Positions 1-9,977 of a stretch of 64,000 bases of DNA are shown piece after piece. The first letter of the stretch is position 1, and each line of letters opens with the position of its first letter. The stretch is from CAZDBA01 sp965224765 (GTDB taxonomy: Bacteria; Planctomycetota; Planctomycetia; Pirellulales; Pirellulaceae): contig CBDDAC010000012.1 in NCBI GenBank assembly GCA_965224765.1, positions 1 through 64,000 on the forward strand. The letters are read 5' to 3'. A model generated the notes under the pieces. That model searched no databases and was not told the origin of the DNA. It was given only the letters and a program-made list of their open reading frames with translations. The translations under genes and the position numbers were made by a program.

Positions 1-282
1 TCTTTAGGTGGCAAGACGTGCCCCATTCCAATGAACGTTTTCCAGGCAACGCCATTCACGTTCCAAAAAATGAAGCAGATTTCCCACCTGATCTACCGTC
101 ACCCTACCGTCATTTGGCCGCTGGTCAAACGGGAAGAGATAGAAGGCTGAGTGCACCGCCCTATCGTTGGCTACGACCTTTTAGCATCCATCTTCGCGGC
201 ACCACAGGCACGGCAAATTCGCTCTGGGGAGAATGAGCGAAGCGGCGGTTTGACGATATCAGCACTGCGACGGTACCTGGAA
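1..282. other. no recognisable gene
   Basis: Short open frames exist on both strands but none has a convincing ribosome binding site, known motif or family resemblance. It may be the 3' flank of a gene outside the window. Confidence 0.5.
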
Positions 283-633
283 CTAACGTGGCGACGACAG
301 CAAAGAAAAGAAGATGAACGAAACAGCCGGCAATGAAAACCCTAAACAGCTACCACACATCAAGCAAACCAGGGAAATGATCACAATGCGAGGTACGAGA
401 TAGGCAGTTTTCGGTACACGAAAAAACCCAGCCAAACGGCCCGCCCGCGCGCAGGGGAGCCAAATCATCGATGGAATCGTTGAGACAGCCGAAATGAACA
501 AACAGACCCAAACCAATGGCGATGGAATAGGCCATTCGGATGTTTCGAGTTTTTCAATCGGAACGATCAGGCTGACGCCAAAGTAATAAAGCGTGCAGAC
601 TATGATTCCCCAAATAGAATAAGGTTGCCTGAT
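283..633 (-). CDS. small hydrophobic membrane protein, possible non-ATG start
   Basis: An open frame of about 116 residues begins just after the acyl-CoA dehydrogenase stop. It has three or four hydrophobic stretches: near the N-terminus around IWGIIVCTLYYFGVSLIV, in the middle around WVCLFISAVSTIPSMIWL, and near the C-terminus around IVIISLVCLMCG and LPAVSFIFFSLL. No standard start codon lies near the frame's beginning. An AGGAG at 640-644 sits six bases before an ATC codon at 631-633, so translation may start there, or an ATG may have been lost. A TTG at 514-516 would give a shorter product. It is probably co-transcribed with the dehydrogenase. Function unknown. Confidence 0.45.
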   Translation of the reverse strand: MRQPYSIWGIIVCTLYYFGVSLIVPIEKLETSEWPIPSPLVWVCLFISAVSTIPSMIWLPCARAGRLAGFFRVPKTAYLVPRIVIISLVCLMCGSCLGFSLPAVSFIFFSLLSSPR

Positions 634-648
634 CTGATTCTCCTAAAG

Positions 649-2419
649 TTATTCCGCGGGTATCAAGACCCAGTTTTCATCGCCTTGGTAATCATAGCCT
701 AACCAACCATCCGCGACGGCAACCACTTCATCGTCAAAATTTGTCTTGAGACTGTCGAAGCGGCGTTGGTTTCTTGATCGAGCATATTGCATGTAAAGCC
801 GGCCCGTTTTCAATTCAAGTTGTTTTTCAGGTTCTGGGATCGTCCCGTTAACCATCAAACTCGTCAATCGAGAATAGACGCAACTGGCCATATAAAGTTC
901 GGTTGCGATATCGCCAAGGCGTGCCTGGATAAACTGGCGATGCATGATTCCTTCACGGTGCTTGAGCAACGCCATCTCACACGCCCACGCAAATCTTGCA
1001 ATCTGCTTCCCTAACGATTTTGCATAGTATCGCAAGTGCTCGTGCTTGACGGGAATATTGGGTGTTCGTCGCAACAATTTATAGGCTTGCCAAGGATTGC
1101 GAGTGATTCCCTCCATCTCCTTGCCAACACCTCGCAGACCACTCCAGCAATGAAGCAGCGAAGGACATCGTTGGCACCTTCACCAATCAAGTTCAAACGT
1201 GCATCTCGCATCATTCGCTCGAAAGGCTGGTCGGTGAAGAATCCAGCTCCTCCCCAAACCTGTAACGTATCGTTAACAATTCGCCACAATTGGTCGCTGG
1301 CGAAAACCTTCACATCGCAGTTTCAACCATAAAATCATCTGAACCGCTGTCGATCAACGCCGCAGTATGATAGGTCGCGGATTCCATGGCATAGGTGTCT
1401 GCCGCCGCTTCGGCGATCTTGGATTTCACCAGTTCAAACTCACCCAGCGTCTTGCCAAATTGGCGCCGATTGCGTGCTCGGTAAGTCATCCGCTCAAGAC
1501 AGAATTTGGCGGCCCCGGTACATCCTGCACCAAAAGTTGTTCGTCCAAAATCAAGAACCGTCAGGGCGACTTTTAGTCCTTTGCCAATTGGCCCAAGAAC
1601 GTTCGATTTTGGCACTTTCATATTGGTAAATTTGATTCGGCCGGTCGCCGTACCTCGAATTCCACACTTCTCCATCCTCTCATCGAGGACCTCGAAACCT
1701 GGCATATCGGGCGTAACCAAAAATGCCGTGATCTTGCCGTCAGGAATAGAGTCGTCGGGAGTTCTGGCCATCACGGTCAAAACATCGGCGATTCCTCCGT
1801 TGGTTATCCAACGTTTTTCACCGTTCAATATGTAGTGTTCGCCATCATCCGTTGGCTCGGCCCTTGTGCGGACATTGGCCGCGTCCGACCCGGCCTTGGG
1901 TTCAGTCAAGGCAAATGCAGCAAGCTGATCGCCAGCGGCAAGAGGTGTCATCCATCGCTCCTGCTGCTCTTTGGTTCCGAACAGCTCCAAGGCCCTCAAA
2001 CCGATGGAATGATGGGCATTTACGAAAACTCCTGTCGACGCACAGTGTCCGCCGATGATTTCCATAATGCGACAGTAGTTAAATTGGGAACGCCCATTTC
2101 CTCCCAACTCTTTAGAAATGGTAAAACCCAAAACTCCGATATCGCCAAGCCCTTTGACGACTGAGTCAGGAATCATCGCCTCACGATCAATTTTGTCTGG
2201 ATCGATGTTTGCGGCACAATACTCTTTCACCTTTTGAACTTCTTGGTCACCCAATTGGGTACGGGCATCAGACAGTTCCGGAAAAGGCAAAACGGATTCT
2301 TCGCGAAAACGCCCAAAGAACAGCTCTTTGGCAAATCCCTCTTTCTCTGGACCTGAAAAAAGCAGCTCTTCGACCTGAGCCATTTGTTTTTTGTCTTGTT
2401 CGCTAAGGCCTGTTGCCAT
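649..2419 (-). CDS. acyl-CoA dehydrogenase, broken by two frameshifts
   Basis: The frames joined give about 590 residues, typical of the longer bacterial acyl-CoA dehydrogenases that carry a C-terminal extension. FAD-dependent enzymes of this family oxidise acyl-CoA to enoyl-CoA in beta-oxidation or branched-chain amino acid breakdown. Visible family motifs are FALTEPKAGSDA and WITNGG in the N-terminal and middle domains, RRQFGKTLGEFELV, and QVWGGAGFFTDQPFERMMRD near the active-site end. The start ATG is at 2417-2419. The reading frame shifts near 1313 (after METAM, before KVFASDQLW) and again near 1125 (before RGVGKEMEGITRNP). Both look like single missing bases. It diverges from the thiolase gene at 2804, which suits a shared fatty-acid pathway. 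It is either a recent pseudogene or an assembly artefact. Confidence 0.85.
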
Positions 2420-2803
2420 GTTTCATATACCCTTATCTCTACGACCTTTGACTGATTGTCCTGAATTCCGAACACTCACAGAACGTTGTTCAGTTCGATC
2501 AGGTCCTATCGTTTACTGAAAGTGACTACCACTGATTTTGACGAGAGCGAGTGTTCGTCTCAGTGAATCGGCTATTTCGTTGAATCATTGGGGCATGAAT
2601 ACGCCGACCGTTACGAGTTGGTGGATTCAACACCAACTCGCGAATCCAACCAATTTCGATCCCGAATTATGCCAGAAACCACTTTAAAAGCAACAGTCGC
2701 ATTCCAATTTGCCGATTGGCTTTTTCGGATCAGGTCCATTGGTCGGAAGCTGATTTTGCTTTAAATTGTTCGCAAAGAAACTTACAACCACCAGGCAACA
2801 TAC
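2420..2803. other. divergent intergenic region
   Basis: 384 bases separate the divergent dehydrogenase and thiolase genes and must hold both promoters. No clear operator, terminator or RNA structure was recognised. Confidence 0.5.
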
Positions 2804-3976
2804 ATGGCAAATTCCTATCTAATCTCCGCTGCACGAACCCCAATTGGGTCGTTCCTGGGTAGCTACAAAAATTTTTCTTCGACGGACCTCGGCGCTGTAG
2901 CCGTACGAGCCGCCATCGAGCGCAGCGGTTTGTCCGTCGATATCATCGACGAAGTCATTATGGGTAATGTAATTCAGGCCGGAGTCGGACAAGCTCCTGC
3001 TCGTCAAGCTGCATTGAAAGCCGGACTTCCCTCAACCATCTCAGCGGTAACAGTCAACAAGGTCTGCGGCTCCGGCTTGAAGGCAGCAATGATTGCTGAC
3101 CAAGCCATCCGATGTGGGGACGCCAATGTTATCGTGGCCGGCGGAATGGAGAACATGTCGATGGCTCCTCATCTGGCAGTGGGGCTTCGTGGTGGGTTGA
3201 AACTTGGCGACGGCAAATTGGTCGACGCCATGGTCCATGACGGCTTGACTTGTTCTTTTGAATCGTGCCACATGGGAATGCATGCCGAACACATCGCAAC
3301 CAAATACAATGTGACTCGGGAAGACCAGGATCAGTTCGCGGCCGAAAGTCAGAAACGTGCAGCCGCTGCCATTGCCGCCAAATTTTTCCATGACGAAATC
3401 GCTCCCGTTACGATCAAAACTCGCAAGGGTGAGATCGTTGTCGATGCGGATGAAGGAATCCGCCCTGAGACCACTGCGGAAGGACTCGCCGGTTTGAGAA
3501 CCGTTTTCGACAAAAATGGCTCCGTCACAGCGGGCAATGCTTCAACTTTGAGCGATGGTGCCGCCGCGGTCGTCGTCGCCAACGAAGCCGTTGCAGCCAA
3601 CGCATCAAATAAATTCAAAATCCTTTCTCATTTTACTTCGGGCACTGACCCAAAAGATCTTTTCATCGCGCCTGTCGCTGCAGTTCAAGGTGCGTTGGAG
3701 AAAGCTGGCATGTCGGTCGGCGACGTTGATCTTTTCGAAATCAACGAAGCTTTTGCAAGCCAAATGGTCGCCTGCTTGAATGAACTAAAACTCGACCGCG
3801 CAAAAGTGAACATCAACGGTGGCGGCATATCACTTGGCCACCCGATTGGTGCAAGCGGAGCTCGCGTCCTGGTGACTTTGATGCACGCACTAACACGAAC
3901 CCAAAAGAAAGTTGGCGTTGCCAGCCTTTGCCTGGGCGGCGGAAACGCAGTGGCGATGGTGATCGAAGCTTGTTAA
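2804..3976 (+). CDS. acetyl-CoA acetyltransferase (thiolase)
   Basis: The 390-residue protein is a full-length biosynthetic-type thiolase. These enzymes condense two acetyl-CoA, or reversibly cleave acetoacetyl-CoA, in the cytoplasm. The nucleophile is Cys88 in the motif NKVCGSGLKA. The C-terminal half has NEAFA, the catalytic histidine in GHPIGASGA (near residue 346) and the second catalytic cysteine in SLCLGGGNA (near residue 376). No residue is missing. The ATG at 2804 gives the canonical N-terminus (SAARTPIGSF). It is monocistronic: it diverges from an acyl-CoA dehydrogenase and is followed by a strong intrinsic terminator. The exact substrate range (acetyl only or longer acyl) cannot be read from sequence. 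Confidence 0.93.
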   Translation: MANSYLISAARTPIGSFLGSYKNFSSTDLGAVAVRAAIERSGLSVDIIDEVIMGNVIQAGVGQAPARQAALKAGLPSTISAVTVNKVCGSGLKAAMIADQAIRCGDANVIVAGGMENMSMAPHLAVGLRGGLKLGDGKLVDAMVHDGLTCSFESCHMGMHAEHIATKYNVTREDQDQFAAESQKRAAAAIAAKFFHDEIAPVTIKTRKGEIVVDADEGIRPETTAEGLAGLRTVFDKNGSVTAGNASTLSDGAAAVVVANEAVAANASNKFKILSHFTSGTDPKDLFIAPVAAVQGALEKAGMSVGDVDLFEINEAFASQMVACLNELKLDRAKVNINGGGISLGHPIGASGARVLVTLMHALTRTQKKVGVASLCLGGGNAVAMVIEAC

Positions 3977-4095
3977 GCCATGATGCGATTGCGAGAGCGT
4001 GACCTCGCCACATTCTGCGGGTGAAACGACGAAAAGCCCACTGCATCTACTCAAAACCGCGATCTAGTTTCAACAGTTGAAACAACACTTACCAA

Positions 4096-4119
4096 GGCCA
4101 CGCCCGACGTGGCCTTTTT
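4096..4119 (+). terminator. intrinsic terminator after thiolase
   Basis: A perfect 7-bp stem GGCCACG/CGTGGCC with a 5-base loop is followed directly by five T residues. Confidence 0.85.
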
Positions 4120-4261
4120 GTTTCGAACGCGCGATACGATTCTCAAACAACATGCCCACGCGTTGCCAGAAGCATGGTACCCAACAGTCGTTGCCTTACA
4201 CTAAAGGCACCTTGAACCATCACGAATGGATGGTGCTAGTGGCTCGTCAGAGCTGATTCTG

Positions 4262-4926
4262 ACCCGTTTTGGTGGGTGCCATGCTTCACGCTTGCGTGAG
4301 CATGTAGTGTTCTGTCAACAACCTAATACCTCGCCGTCTTCGATTGGCGGGCCGAGAACCTCAGATACACCGGTTTTCTTTGCCTCGTTACCCGTCAATA
4401 CAAAACGGTCCGGGTACTAACGCCAAGTACCAGGTTTGAGAGGAACAAGAATTGTTTCGGCAGGAGCCTCAACCTCCCGTAAAAGGCAATCACCTCGACG
4501 ACGGGTACCATGCTCCTCGCTTGCGTGGGCATGTGGTGTTCTGCCAACAGCCTCGCCCGTCTTCGATTGGCGGGCCGAGAACCTCAGATACACCGGTTTT
4601 CTTAGCCTTGTTACTCGTCAATACAAAACGGTCCGGGTACTAACGCCAAGTACCAGGTTTGAGAGGAACAAGAATTGTTTCGGCAGGAGCCTCAACCTCC
4701 CGTAAAAGGCAATCACCTCGACGACGGGTGCCATGCTCCTCGCTTGCGTGGGCATGTAGTGTTCCGTCAACAACCTAATACCTCGCCGTCTTCGATTGGC
4801 GGGCCGAGAACATCAGACACACCGGTTCTCTTTGCCTCGTTACCCGTCAATTCACAATGCTCCGGGTACCAGTCTAAAGTTCCCCTTTGAGGGGAACAAG
4901 AATCGGCTCGGCAGGAGCCTCGACGT
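4262..4926 (+). repeat. three tandem copies of a ~223-bp dispersed repeat
   Basis: Three head-to-tail units share a block with GTTTCGGCAGGAGCCTCAAC (at about 4456 and 4679, degenerate near 4908), then GGTACCATGCTCCTCGCTTG and a closing block around TTCGATTGGCGGGCCGAGAA. The first two core blocks are 223 bp apart. The same family recurs inverted at 50.93-51.22 kb and shares its core with the hairpins at 12.9-13.6 kb and single copies near 40.58 and 58.92 kb. Open frames inside are repeat-derived and not credible genes. Confidence 0.85.
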
Positions 4927-4933
4927 CAGCACA

Positions 4934-5482
4934 TTACTTGTCATTGATACGAATAAGCGCCACAGTCGACTTTTCGGCGGTACACGCATCACTCAGGATG
5001 CTGGAGTCGGATTTGAAATTGAAATGATTTATCTGGTCATCATTCAACTCAAAAAAGATCCGATTCTGATAAGCCCAATCGTCGCGTTCCATTCCTGTTT
5101 GTACTTCGAAGTAAAGCCAACCCTTTTGCAAATCAAGTTCGCAGCCCACGAATCGAATCTTCGCCTGAGTACCATCTCCATCCGCGAAAACAACTTTCTC
5201 ACTTAAATACTCAGCAATCAATTCATCCAAATTTTCGGCTTTGTCTAAATCAATTGCCGTCTTCGTCTTTTGAGACAAAGCTTTTTCCAGATCTGCAGGC
5301 CAAACACACAATGAGACCTCAAAGTTCCCAGATTTGGGATTGCGCTCGAACTCGGCCAGGCTGACATGGTAGGGATGAAAAACCGTTCCCGTCACGACCT
5401 TAGAGATCGCCCAAGATGGGGACGCCAACAAACCGACAACCAACAAGCCCCAAAAGGCCAGAATCATCCGTTGCTTATTCAT
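4934..5482 (-). CDS. DUF6702-like exported protein
   Basis: About 182 residues with an N-terminal signal peptide (MNKQRMILAFWGLLVVGLLA, cleaved near SPSWA). The segment HPYHVSLAEFERNPKSGNFE followed by VSLCVWPADLEKALS resembles the start of DUF6702 proteins, which begin with a mature HP-H-x-S/T motif and a short beta-rich domain. Function is unknown. The chosen ATG at 5480-5482 has a GGAGGGAAC ribosome site and overlaps the end of the upstream M1 peptidase gene by eight bases, so the two are translationally coupled. In other lineages such proteins also sit next to M1 peptidases, which suggests a common envelope role; this is inference. Confidence 0.7.
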   Translation of the reverse strand: MNKQRMILAFWGLLVVGLLASPSWAISKVVTGTVFHPYHVSLAEFERNPKSGNFEVSLCVWPADLEKALSQKTKTAIDLDKAENLDELIAEYLSEKVVFADGDGTQAKIRFVGCELDLQKGWLYFEVQTGMERDDWAYQNRIFFELNDDQINHFNFKSDSSILSDACTAEKSTVALIRINDK

Positions 5483-7988
5483 CGTTCCCTCCATCTGCCT
5501 TCTCGCCATCCTTGACGGTTTCTAGTTCAGCTTCAACTTCGGTTCCCAATTCTGAAGCTTCAGCATCCTTCTTAACCTTTTCAGCCTGCTCCTCTGCCTC
5601 CTTAGCACGCTCTTCTGCATTCCTCGCTTCTTCTTCAGCTTGTTCTGCAGCGCGATTGGCCTCTTCTTCGAGTTGCTTCAGATACTCGGCGTCCTGCATG
5701 GGATTGCCTGAGCGCTGCTGTTCTTCGTAAATCTCGAATCGCGACTTTTCGATTTTTCGTGGAAAGTGGTTGTTGAAAGTGTCGATATCGGCTGTCTGAA
5801 GACGCGGATCAACCGTGATCGATTTGATTTCCTTCTCCGTAATCATCAGGCGAGACACTTCCTCGTTATTCTTGTTCCAGATTTCCGCGGGAAACTGTCG
5901 AGTCTCTTTGGACCCGTCCGCGTATTCCAATTCAACAATAATTGGCATCACTAGCCCACCGACGTTCTTGAACTTGGCGAGATAAAAGTTCTTTTTGCTG
6001 GTCAGCATTTTCTTTTGTTCGTCGGTCAAAGTTTCCATGTAGTACTCGAACATCCACGTTTCCCGCTGAGTCACATCCAATGGATCATATTGATTGTAGA
6101 AATCGCTAAGCTCGGGAAAATCGTCGATGTACTTTTTCAAAGGTTTGTTCAATTCATCGGAAACGGTTTCCGGCTCTGCGTCTCGATCCTCACGCATCAG
6201 GCCGCCTTCCACCTCGGGATTAAACGTGTTGACGTTAATACGACGAACACTCTCAATGGAAATATCCACATGATCGGTGGAGTAAAACCAGCCTCGCCAA
6301 AACCAGTCCAAATCGATTCCCGACGCATCTTCCATCGTTCGAAAGAAATCGGCAGGCATCGGTCGTTTGAATTTCCAACGCAAAGCGTACTCTTTGAACG
6401 CAAAATCAAAGAGCTCGCGTCCGAGAATGGTCTCACGAAGAATATTTAGCGCAGTCGCAGGCTTGGCATATGCATTAGGCCCAAACTGCAAGATCGATTC
6501 ACTGTTGGTCATGATCGGAACCTGGTTGGGACTTCCCATGTAACCCGTGATAAACTTGGGTTCGCCACGACGTGAAGGATAGTTTTCTTCCCATTCCTGC
6601 TCGGCTAGATACTGCAGAAACGTGTTCAAACCCTCATCCATCCAGGTCCACTGCCGCTCATCTGAATTGACGATCATCGGAAAATAGTTATGTCCGACTT
6701 CGTGAATGATCACGGAAATCAAGCCATACTTGGTTCTGGCCGAGTAAGTACCGTCTTCAAGAGGACGTGGCCCGTTAAAGCAGATCATCGGATATTCCAT
6801 GCCGCCAATCGGCCCGTTCACGCTGATCGCAACGGGATAGGGATACTTGAATGTGTATCGTGAATAGACGTTGAGCGTGTGAATAATCGAGTGAGTTGAG
6901 TAACGACTCCAAAGAGGATCTCCCTCTTTCGGGAAAAAACTCATCGCCATTACCGGATGGTCGTCTACTTTATGCAACTGGGCATCCCAAATAAACTTTC
7001 GCGAACTTGCAAACGCAAAGTCTCGAACCTGGTCCGCCTTGAAGATCCAGGTCTTGTTTCCTTTAGGCTTGCCGGATTCGTTCTTCTTGGCTTCTTTGGG
7101 AGTGACAATGTAAATCGGTTTCTTGGCGGTCTGGGCCTCTTCCCAACGAGCACGCTGTTTTTTCGTCAACACCTCGGATGGATTCAAAAGCTCGCCTGTG
7201 GAGGCAACGACATGGTCTTCTGGGACGGTAATTCGAACGACATAGTCGCCCATTTCCAGCGTAAACTCTCCACGCCCCAAAAACTGTTTGTGCTGCCAGC
7301 CATTCACATCGGTATAGGCACAAAGCCGCGGAAACCACTGAGCCATCTCGTAGATGTAGTTTCCGTCCTCAGGGAAATATTCATAACCTGCACGACCAGA
7401 GATCACACGAGCGTTATTGATGTTGTAATCCCAATCGACATCAAACACATAAGTTTCTCCTGAACGAAGAGGTTGTGGCAAATCGATCCGCATCATTGTT
7501 TTGACAACTGTGTGTTTCAGATCCGACTTCGATTTGGAATCTTGCACACGCGTAATATTGAAACCACCCTCAAAGACTTCGCCAGCAAGCATCGTTTTGA
7601 AATCACCGAAGCTCAATTCGCTAAGGTCTGATGTGGTTTTCGACAAACGAGCGTCCGAGTCAGGCTTGAATATGTTGCCATCCAACTGCAACCACACATA
7701 CTTAAGTGTATCGCGACTGTTGTTGGTATAGGTGATCGTTTCCTTGCCAATCAAACGTTGCTTTTTGTCGTCGATGGTCACATCGATCGCATAGTCAACT
7801 TTCTGCTGCCAGTACTCAGATCCTGGAGCTCCACTGCCAAGTCGAAAGTCGTTGGGCGTGGGCAGAATCTCCTCCAGCTGACGAAACTTGTCTTCCTGGT
7901 TGAACTTGACCGTCGGCCCAGTTTGTGAGAAAGCAGAATTGGCCAAAATCATCTGGCCAAGCAACAACAGCACGGTTGCCATACGCAT
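5475..7988 (-). CDS. M1 family zinc metallopeptidase with coiled-coil tail
   Basis: An 837-residue secreted protein. The signal peptide is MRMATVLLLLGQMILANSAF. Zinc ligands are in HEVGH (residues 429-433) with the downstream glutamate in WMDEGLNTF, the M1 gluzincin signature, and a GGMEYP exopeptidase-like motif lies upstream. M1 enzymes remove N-terminal amino acids from peptides. The C-terminus beyond about residue 745 is an unusual Glu/Ala/Lys-rich coiled coil (EEANRAAEQAEEEARNAEER), not part of the catalytic fold; it may mediate oligomerisation or wall contact. The start at 7988 has an AGGAAA ribosome site. It is the first gene of a two-gene operon with the DUF6702-like gene. Confidence 0.88.
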   Translation of the reverse strand: MRMATVLLLLGQMILANSAFSQTGPTVKFNQEDKFRQLEEILPTPNDFRLGSGAPGSEYWQQKVDYAIDVTIDDKKQRLIGKETITYTNNSRDTLKYVWLQLDGNIFKPDSDARLSKTTSDLSELSFGDFKTMLAGEVFEGGFNITRVQDSKSKSDLKHTVVKTMMRIDLPQPLRSGETYVFDVDWDYNINNARVISGRAGYEYFPEDGNYIYEMAQWFPRLCAYTDVNGWQHKQFLGRGEFTLEMGDYVVRITVPEDHVVASTGELLNPSEVLTKKQRARWEEAQTAKKPIYIVTPKEAKKNESGKPKGNKTWIFKADQVRDFAFASSRKFIWDAQLHKVDDHPVMAMSFFPKEGDPLWSRYSTHSIIHTLNVYSRYTFKYPYPVAISVNGPIGGMEYPMICFNGPRPLEDGTYSARTKYGLISVIIHEVGHNYFPMIVNSDERQWTWMDEGLNTFLQYLAEQEWEENYPSRRGEPKFITGYMGSPNQVPIMTNSESILQFGPNAYAKPATALNILRETILGRELFDFAFKEYALRWKFKRPMPADFFRTMEDASGIDLDWFWRGWFYSTDHVDISIESVRRINVNTFNPEVEGGLMREDRDAEPETVSDELNKPLKKYIDDFPELSDFYNQYDPLDVTQRETWMFEYYMETLTDEQKKMLTSKKNFYLAKFKNVGGLVMPIIVELEYADGSKETRQFPAEIWNKNNEEVSRLMITEKEIKSITVDPRLQTADIDTFNNHFPRKIEKSRFEIYEEQQRSGNPMQDAEYLKQLEEEANRAAEQAEEEARNAEERAKEAEEQAEKVKKDAEASELGTEVEAELETVKDGEKADGGNDE

Positions 7989-8320
7989 AGTAATTTTCCT
8001 GATGTGAATCGATGATCAATAGGTAGAAAACCCAAGTCTAGAAGTATAATTCAGTTCTGCGTTCCGTGCCGCTCTAGGCTTCAATCTGTATTCAAAAGTA
8101 CGACTTTTGGAACAGCTGTACGGAAAGTCATGCTTGGAACTATCGCGATCCTAATTAATCAACGACAACCGGGGCCATAATCACAAGGCTCGCCACCACG
8201 AGAGACGCATCACTGCCAACCGAATGAACGTGGATTTCGGGGCGTTTGAGCCTAGATTCTTCAACAACTCAGTTCAAGAGTTCTACCAACCAGACAAGAT
8301 TGGCCAAAACATCACATCCG
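7989..8320. other. intergenic region without recognised features
   Basis: About 330 bases between the M1 peptidase and the TPR gene, both on the minus strand. It should hold the peptidase promoter; no distinct motif was identified. Confidence 0.4.
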
Positions 8321-9382
8321 TTAAGCGTCCATTTTTTTTGATCGACGTGACCTAAAGACAAAGACGGTAACGATAGCAACGAGGAAGAATCCACCCCAGA
8401 CATACATCGTCCGCTTGCTTAGGCGACCCGCAAACATTGGGGCCTTGTAGTACTTTTTCGCGAACTCAACATCGAGATTTTTTCCAGCAGCAATCCATGC
8501 TTTTTCGTCATCGACTATCTGCTGAAGAAACGAATCACCTGCTTCGATTTCTTTCCTCAAGTCCCGTTCGACATCAGAGTAATTTGTCTCGGTCTGATAC
8601 TTGACAGCATAATTGGCTTTGCTGACGTAGGCATTTCTCCCTTTCGAAACCCTCACTTCGTAGGAAGCCTTTAAGTAGGCGCGTGCCGCAAGTTGACCTT
8701 CACCCTCCATTTCCAACAAATTCCCCAGCGCCTCTAACAGAATCGGCGAATCATAGTTTCCAAATCGCATCATTCCCAAAATACCCTTGGTCGCTTCCCG
8801 ATTGCTCACTCGCCTTTGTGTAAGGTCAATTTCATTTTCACTCGATACAAATCTCCAGAACCCTGGACCATTGGTACCTTCCGAAAACTGCCAATCGGTT
8901 TTTCGATACTTGATTAAATATTCGACAAGCAGTTTTTGAATAATTTCACGACCAAAATGAGCCTCCGGATTGATCTCAATTGCTCGATTGATATGCTTCA
9001 GCCCTTCTTTGAACTTTCCTGAATGAATGTAGAACGTTCCCAGATTCGCCTCCGATTCATAGATGCGTTTACCAGGCCAACGGCGCGTCTTTTCCTGGAT
9101 CGTCTCAATCGCCTTGTCCTGTTGCCCCAACTTGTCGTAGGCAACCGCGATATCATCAAGATCCAATGGAGTCTGCTGTGCAGAACCTTTCTCCATTCGG
9201 TTTGTTATTCGCCACTGGTAGTACTGATTTGAATGGCGAATAAAGTACCCTGCGATCATTTCATTCGCACCGGGCATCTCCTGCCGTTCCATCGCAATCG
9301 TGTCATAATCCCACGCGCAAGCAACACAAACCTGAGGCGACGCAAGATAAAACGCCGCGAGGAACAAAAGAAATTTTCGCAT
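8321..9382 (-). CDS. TPR-repeat protein with signal peptide and C-terminal membrane anchor
   Basis: About 353 residues. An N-terminal signal sequence (MRKFLLFLAAFYLASPQVCV) precedes helical repeats of TPR type, for example DLDDIAVAYDKLGQQDKAIE and ANLGTFYIHSGKFKEGLKHI followed by NRAIEINPEA (residues about 70-140). Near the C-terminus a single membrane segment (WGGFFLVAIVTVFVF) is followed by a basic tail. The protein probably exposes its repeats outside the cytoplasm. The second in-frame ATG at 9380-9382 is preferred, because GAGG lies six bases upstream inside the longer frame. Partner and function are unknown. Confidence 0.7.
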   Translation of the reverse strand: MRKFLLFLAAFYLASPQVCVACAWDYDTIAMERQEMPGANEMIAGYFIRHSNQYYQWRITNRMEKGSAQQTPLDLDDIAVAYDKLGQQDKAIETIQEKTRRWPGKRIYESEANLGTFYIHSGKFKEGLKHINRAIEINPEAHFGREIIQKLLVEYLIKYRKTDWQFSEGTNGPGFWRFVSSENEIDLTQRRVSNREATKGILGMMRFGNYDSPILLEALGNLLEMEGEGQLAARAYLKASYEVRVSKGRNAYVSKANYAVKYQTETNYSDVERDLRKEIEAGDSFLQQIVDDEKAWIAAGKNLDVEFAKKYYKAPMFAGRLSKRTMYVWGGFFLVAIVTVFVFRSRRSKKMDA

Positions 9383-9604
9383 GACAGTCCTCATTTAAAA
9401 TTCAACAAGTCCCTTGGGAGCGGCGGGCTCCCCCTCGCCGGCCGCTGCGCGTCCGATCCTCCCGAAAGGGAGTGTTGCTTGAGATGGCAGTAATCCGAAA
9501 ATTAATGATTTGACCAATCACTCAATCATCAACACGAATCGCATACGTCCACAGACTCCATTCCGATGCGACTTTAATTCCGCCGCGCGGATGGGACCGT
9601 AAAT

Positions 9605-9970
9605 TCAATTGACAGCATATTGTCGCAAATCTTCCAGACTTACGTATTCAAGTGTCGACATATGAGTCGCCTCCAGATTCACTTTGGGCGCTACCCCAGC
9701 CTGAAACGCCTGCTGCCAACGCGAAACACAGAGGCACCAGCGGTCTCCAGGTTTCAGCCCTGGAAACTCATACTCGTGAATCGGCGTGACGAGATCGTTA
9801 CCCATTCGCTGCGAATAATCGAGGAATTCCTCGGTCATTACCGCACAAACCACGTGAACTCCATCGTCGCCACCGCCGGTCAAGCAATAGCCGTCTCGAC
9901 AAAACCCGGTCAGCGGATCCATCGAACACGGCTTTAATTCAGTACCAAGTACGTTTTTGGGAAGTGACAT
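9605..9970 (-). CDS. DUF2237 family protein
   Basis: 121 residues matching DUF2237 closely: NVLGTELKPCSMDPLTGFCR, CYCLTGG-like cysteine block, VCAVMTEEFLDYS, GLKPGDRWCLCVSRW and ATHMSTLEYV. These small cytoplasmic proteins have several conserved cysteines and no established activity. The ATG at 9968-9970 lies only seven bases after the stop of the formate-tetrahydrofolate ligase gene, so the two are likely co-transcribed. The family is often annotated only by domain; no role in one-carbon metabolism should be assumed from context alone. Confidence 0.85.
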   Translation of the reverse strand: MSLPKNVLGTELKPCSMDPLTGFCRDGYCLTGGGDDGVHVVCAVMTEEFLDYSQRMGNDLVTPIHEYEFPGLKPGDRWCLCVSRWQQAFQAGVAPKVNLEATHMSTLEYVSLEDLRQYAVN

Positions 9971-9977
9971 GATCGAC

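Noticed and set aside
4226..5206. Several plus-strand frames in the 4.2-5.2 kb region
   Set aside because: They repeat the same peptide (FRQEPQPPVKGNHLDDG) because they are translations of the dispersed repeat, and part is antisense to the DUF6702-like gene.
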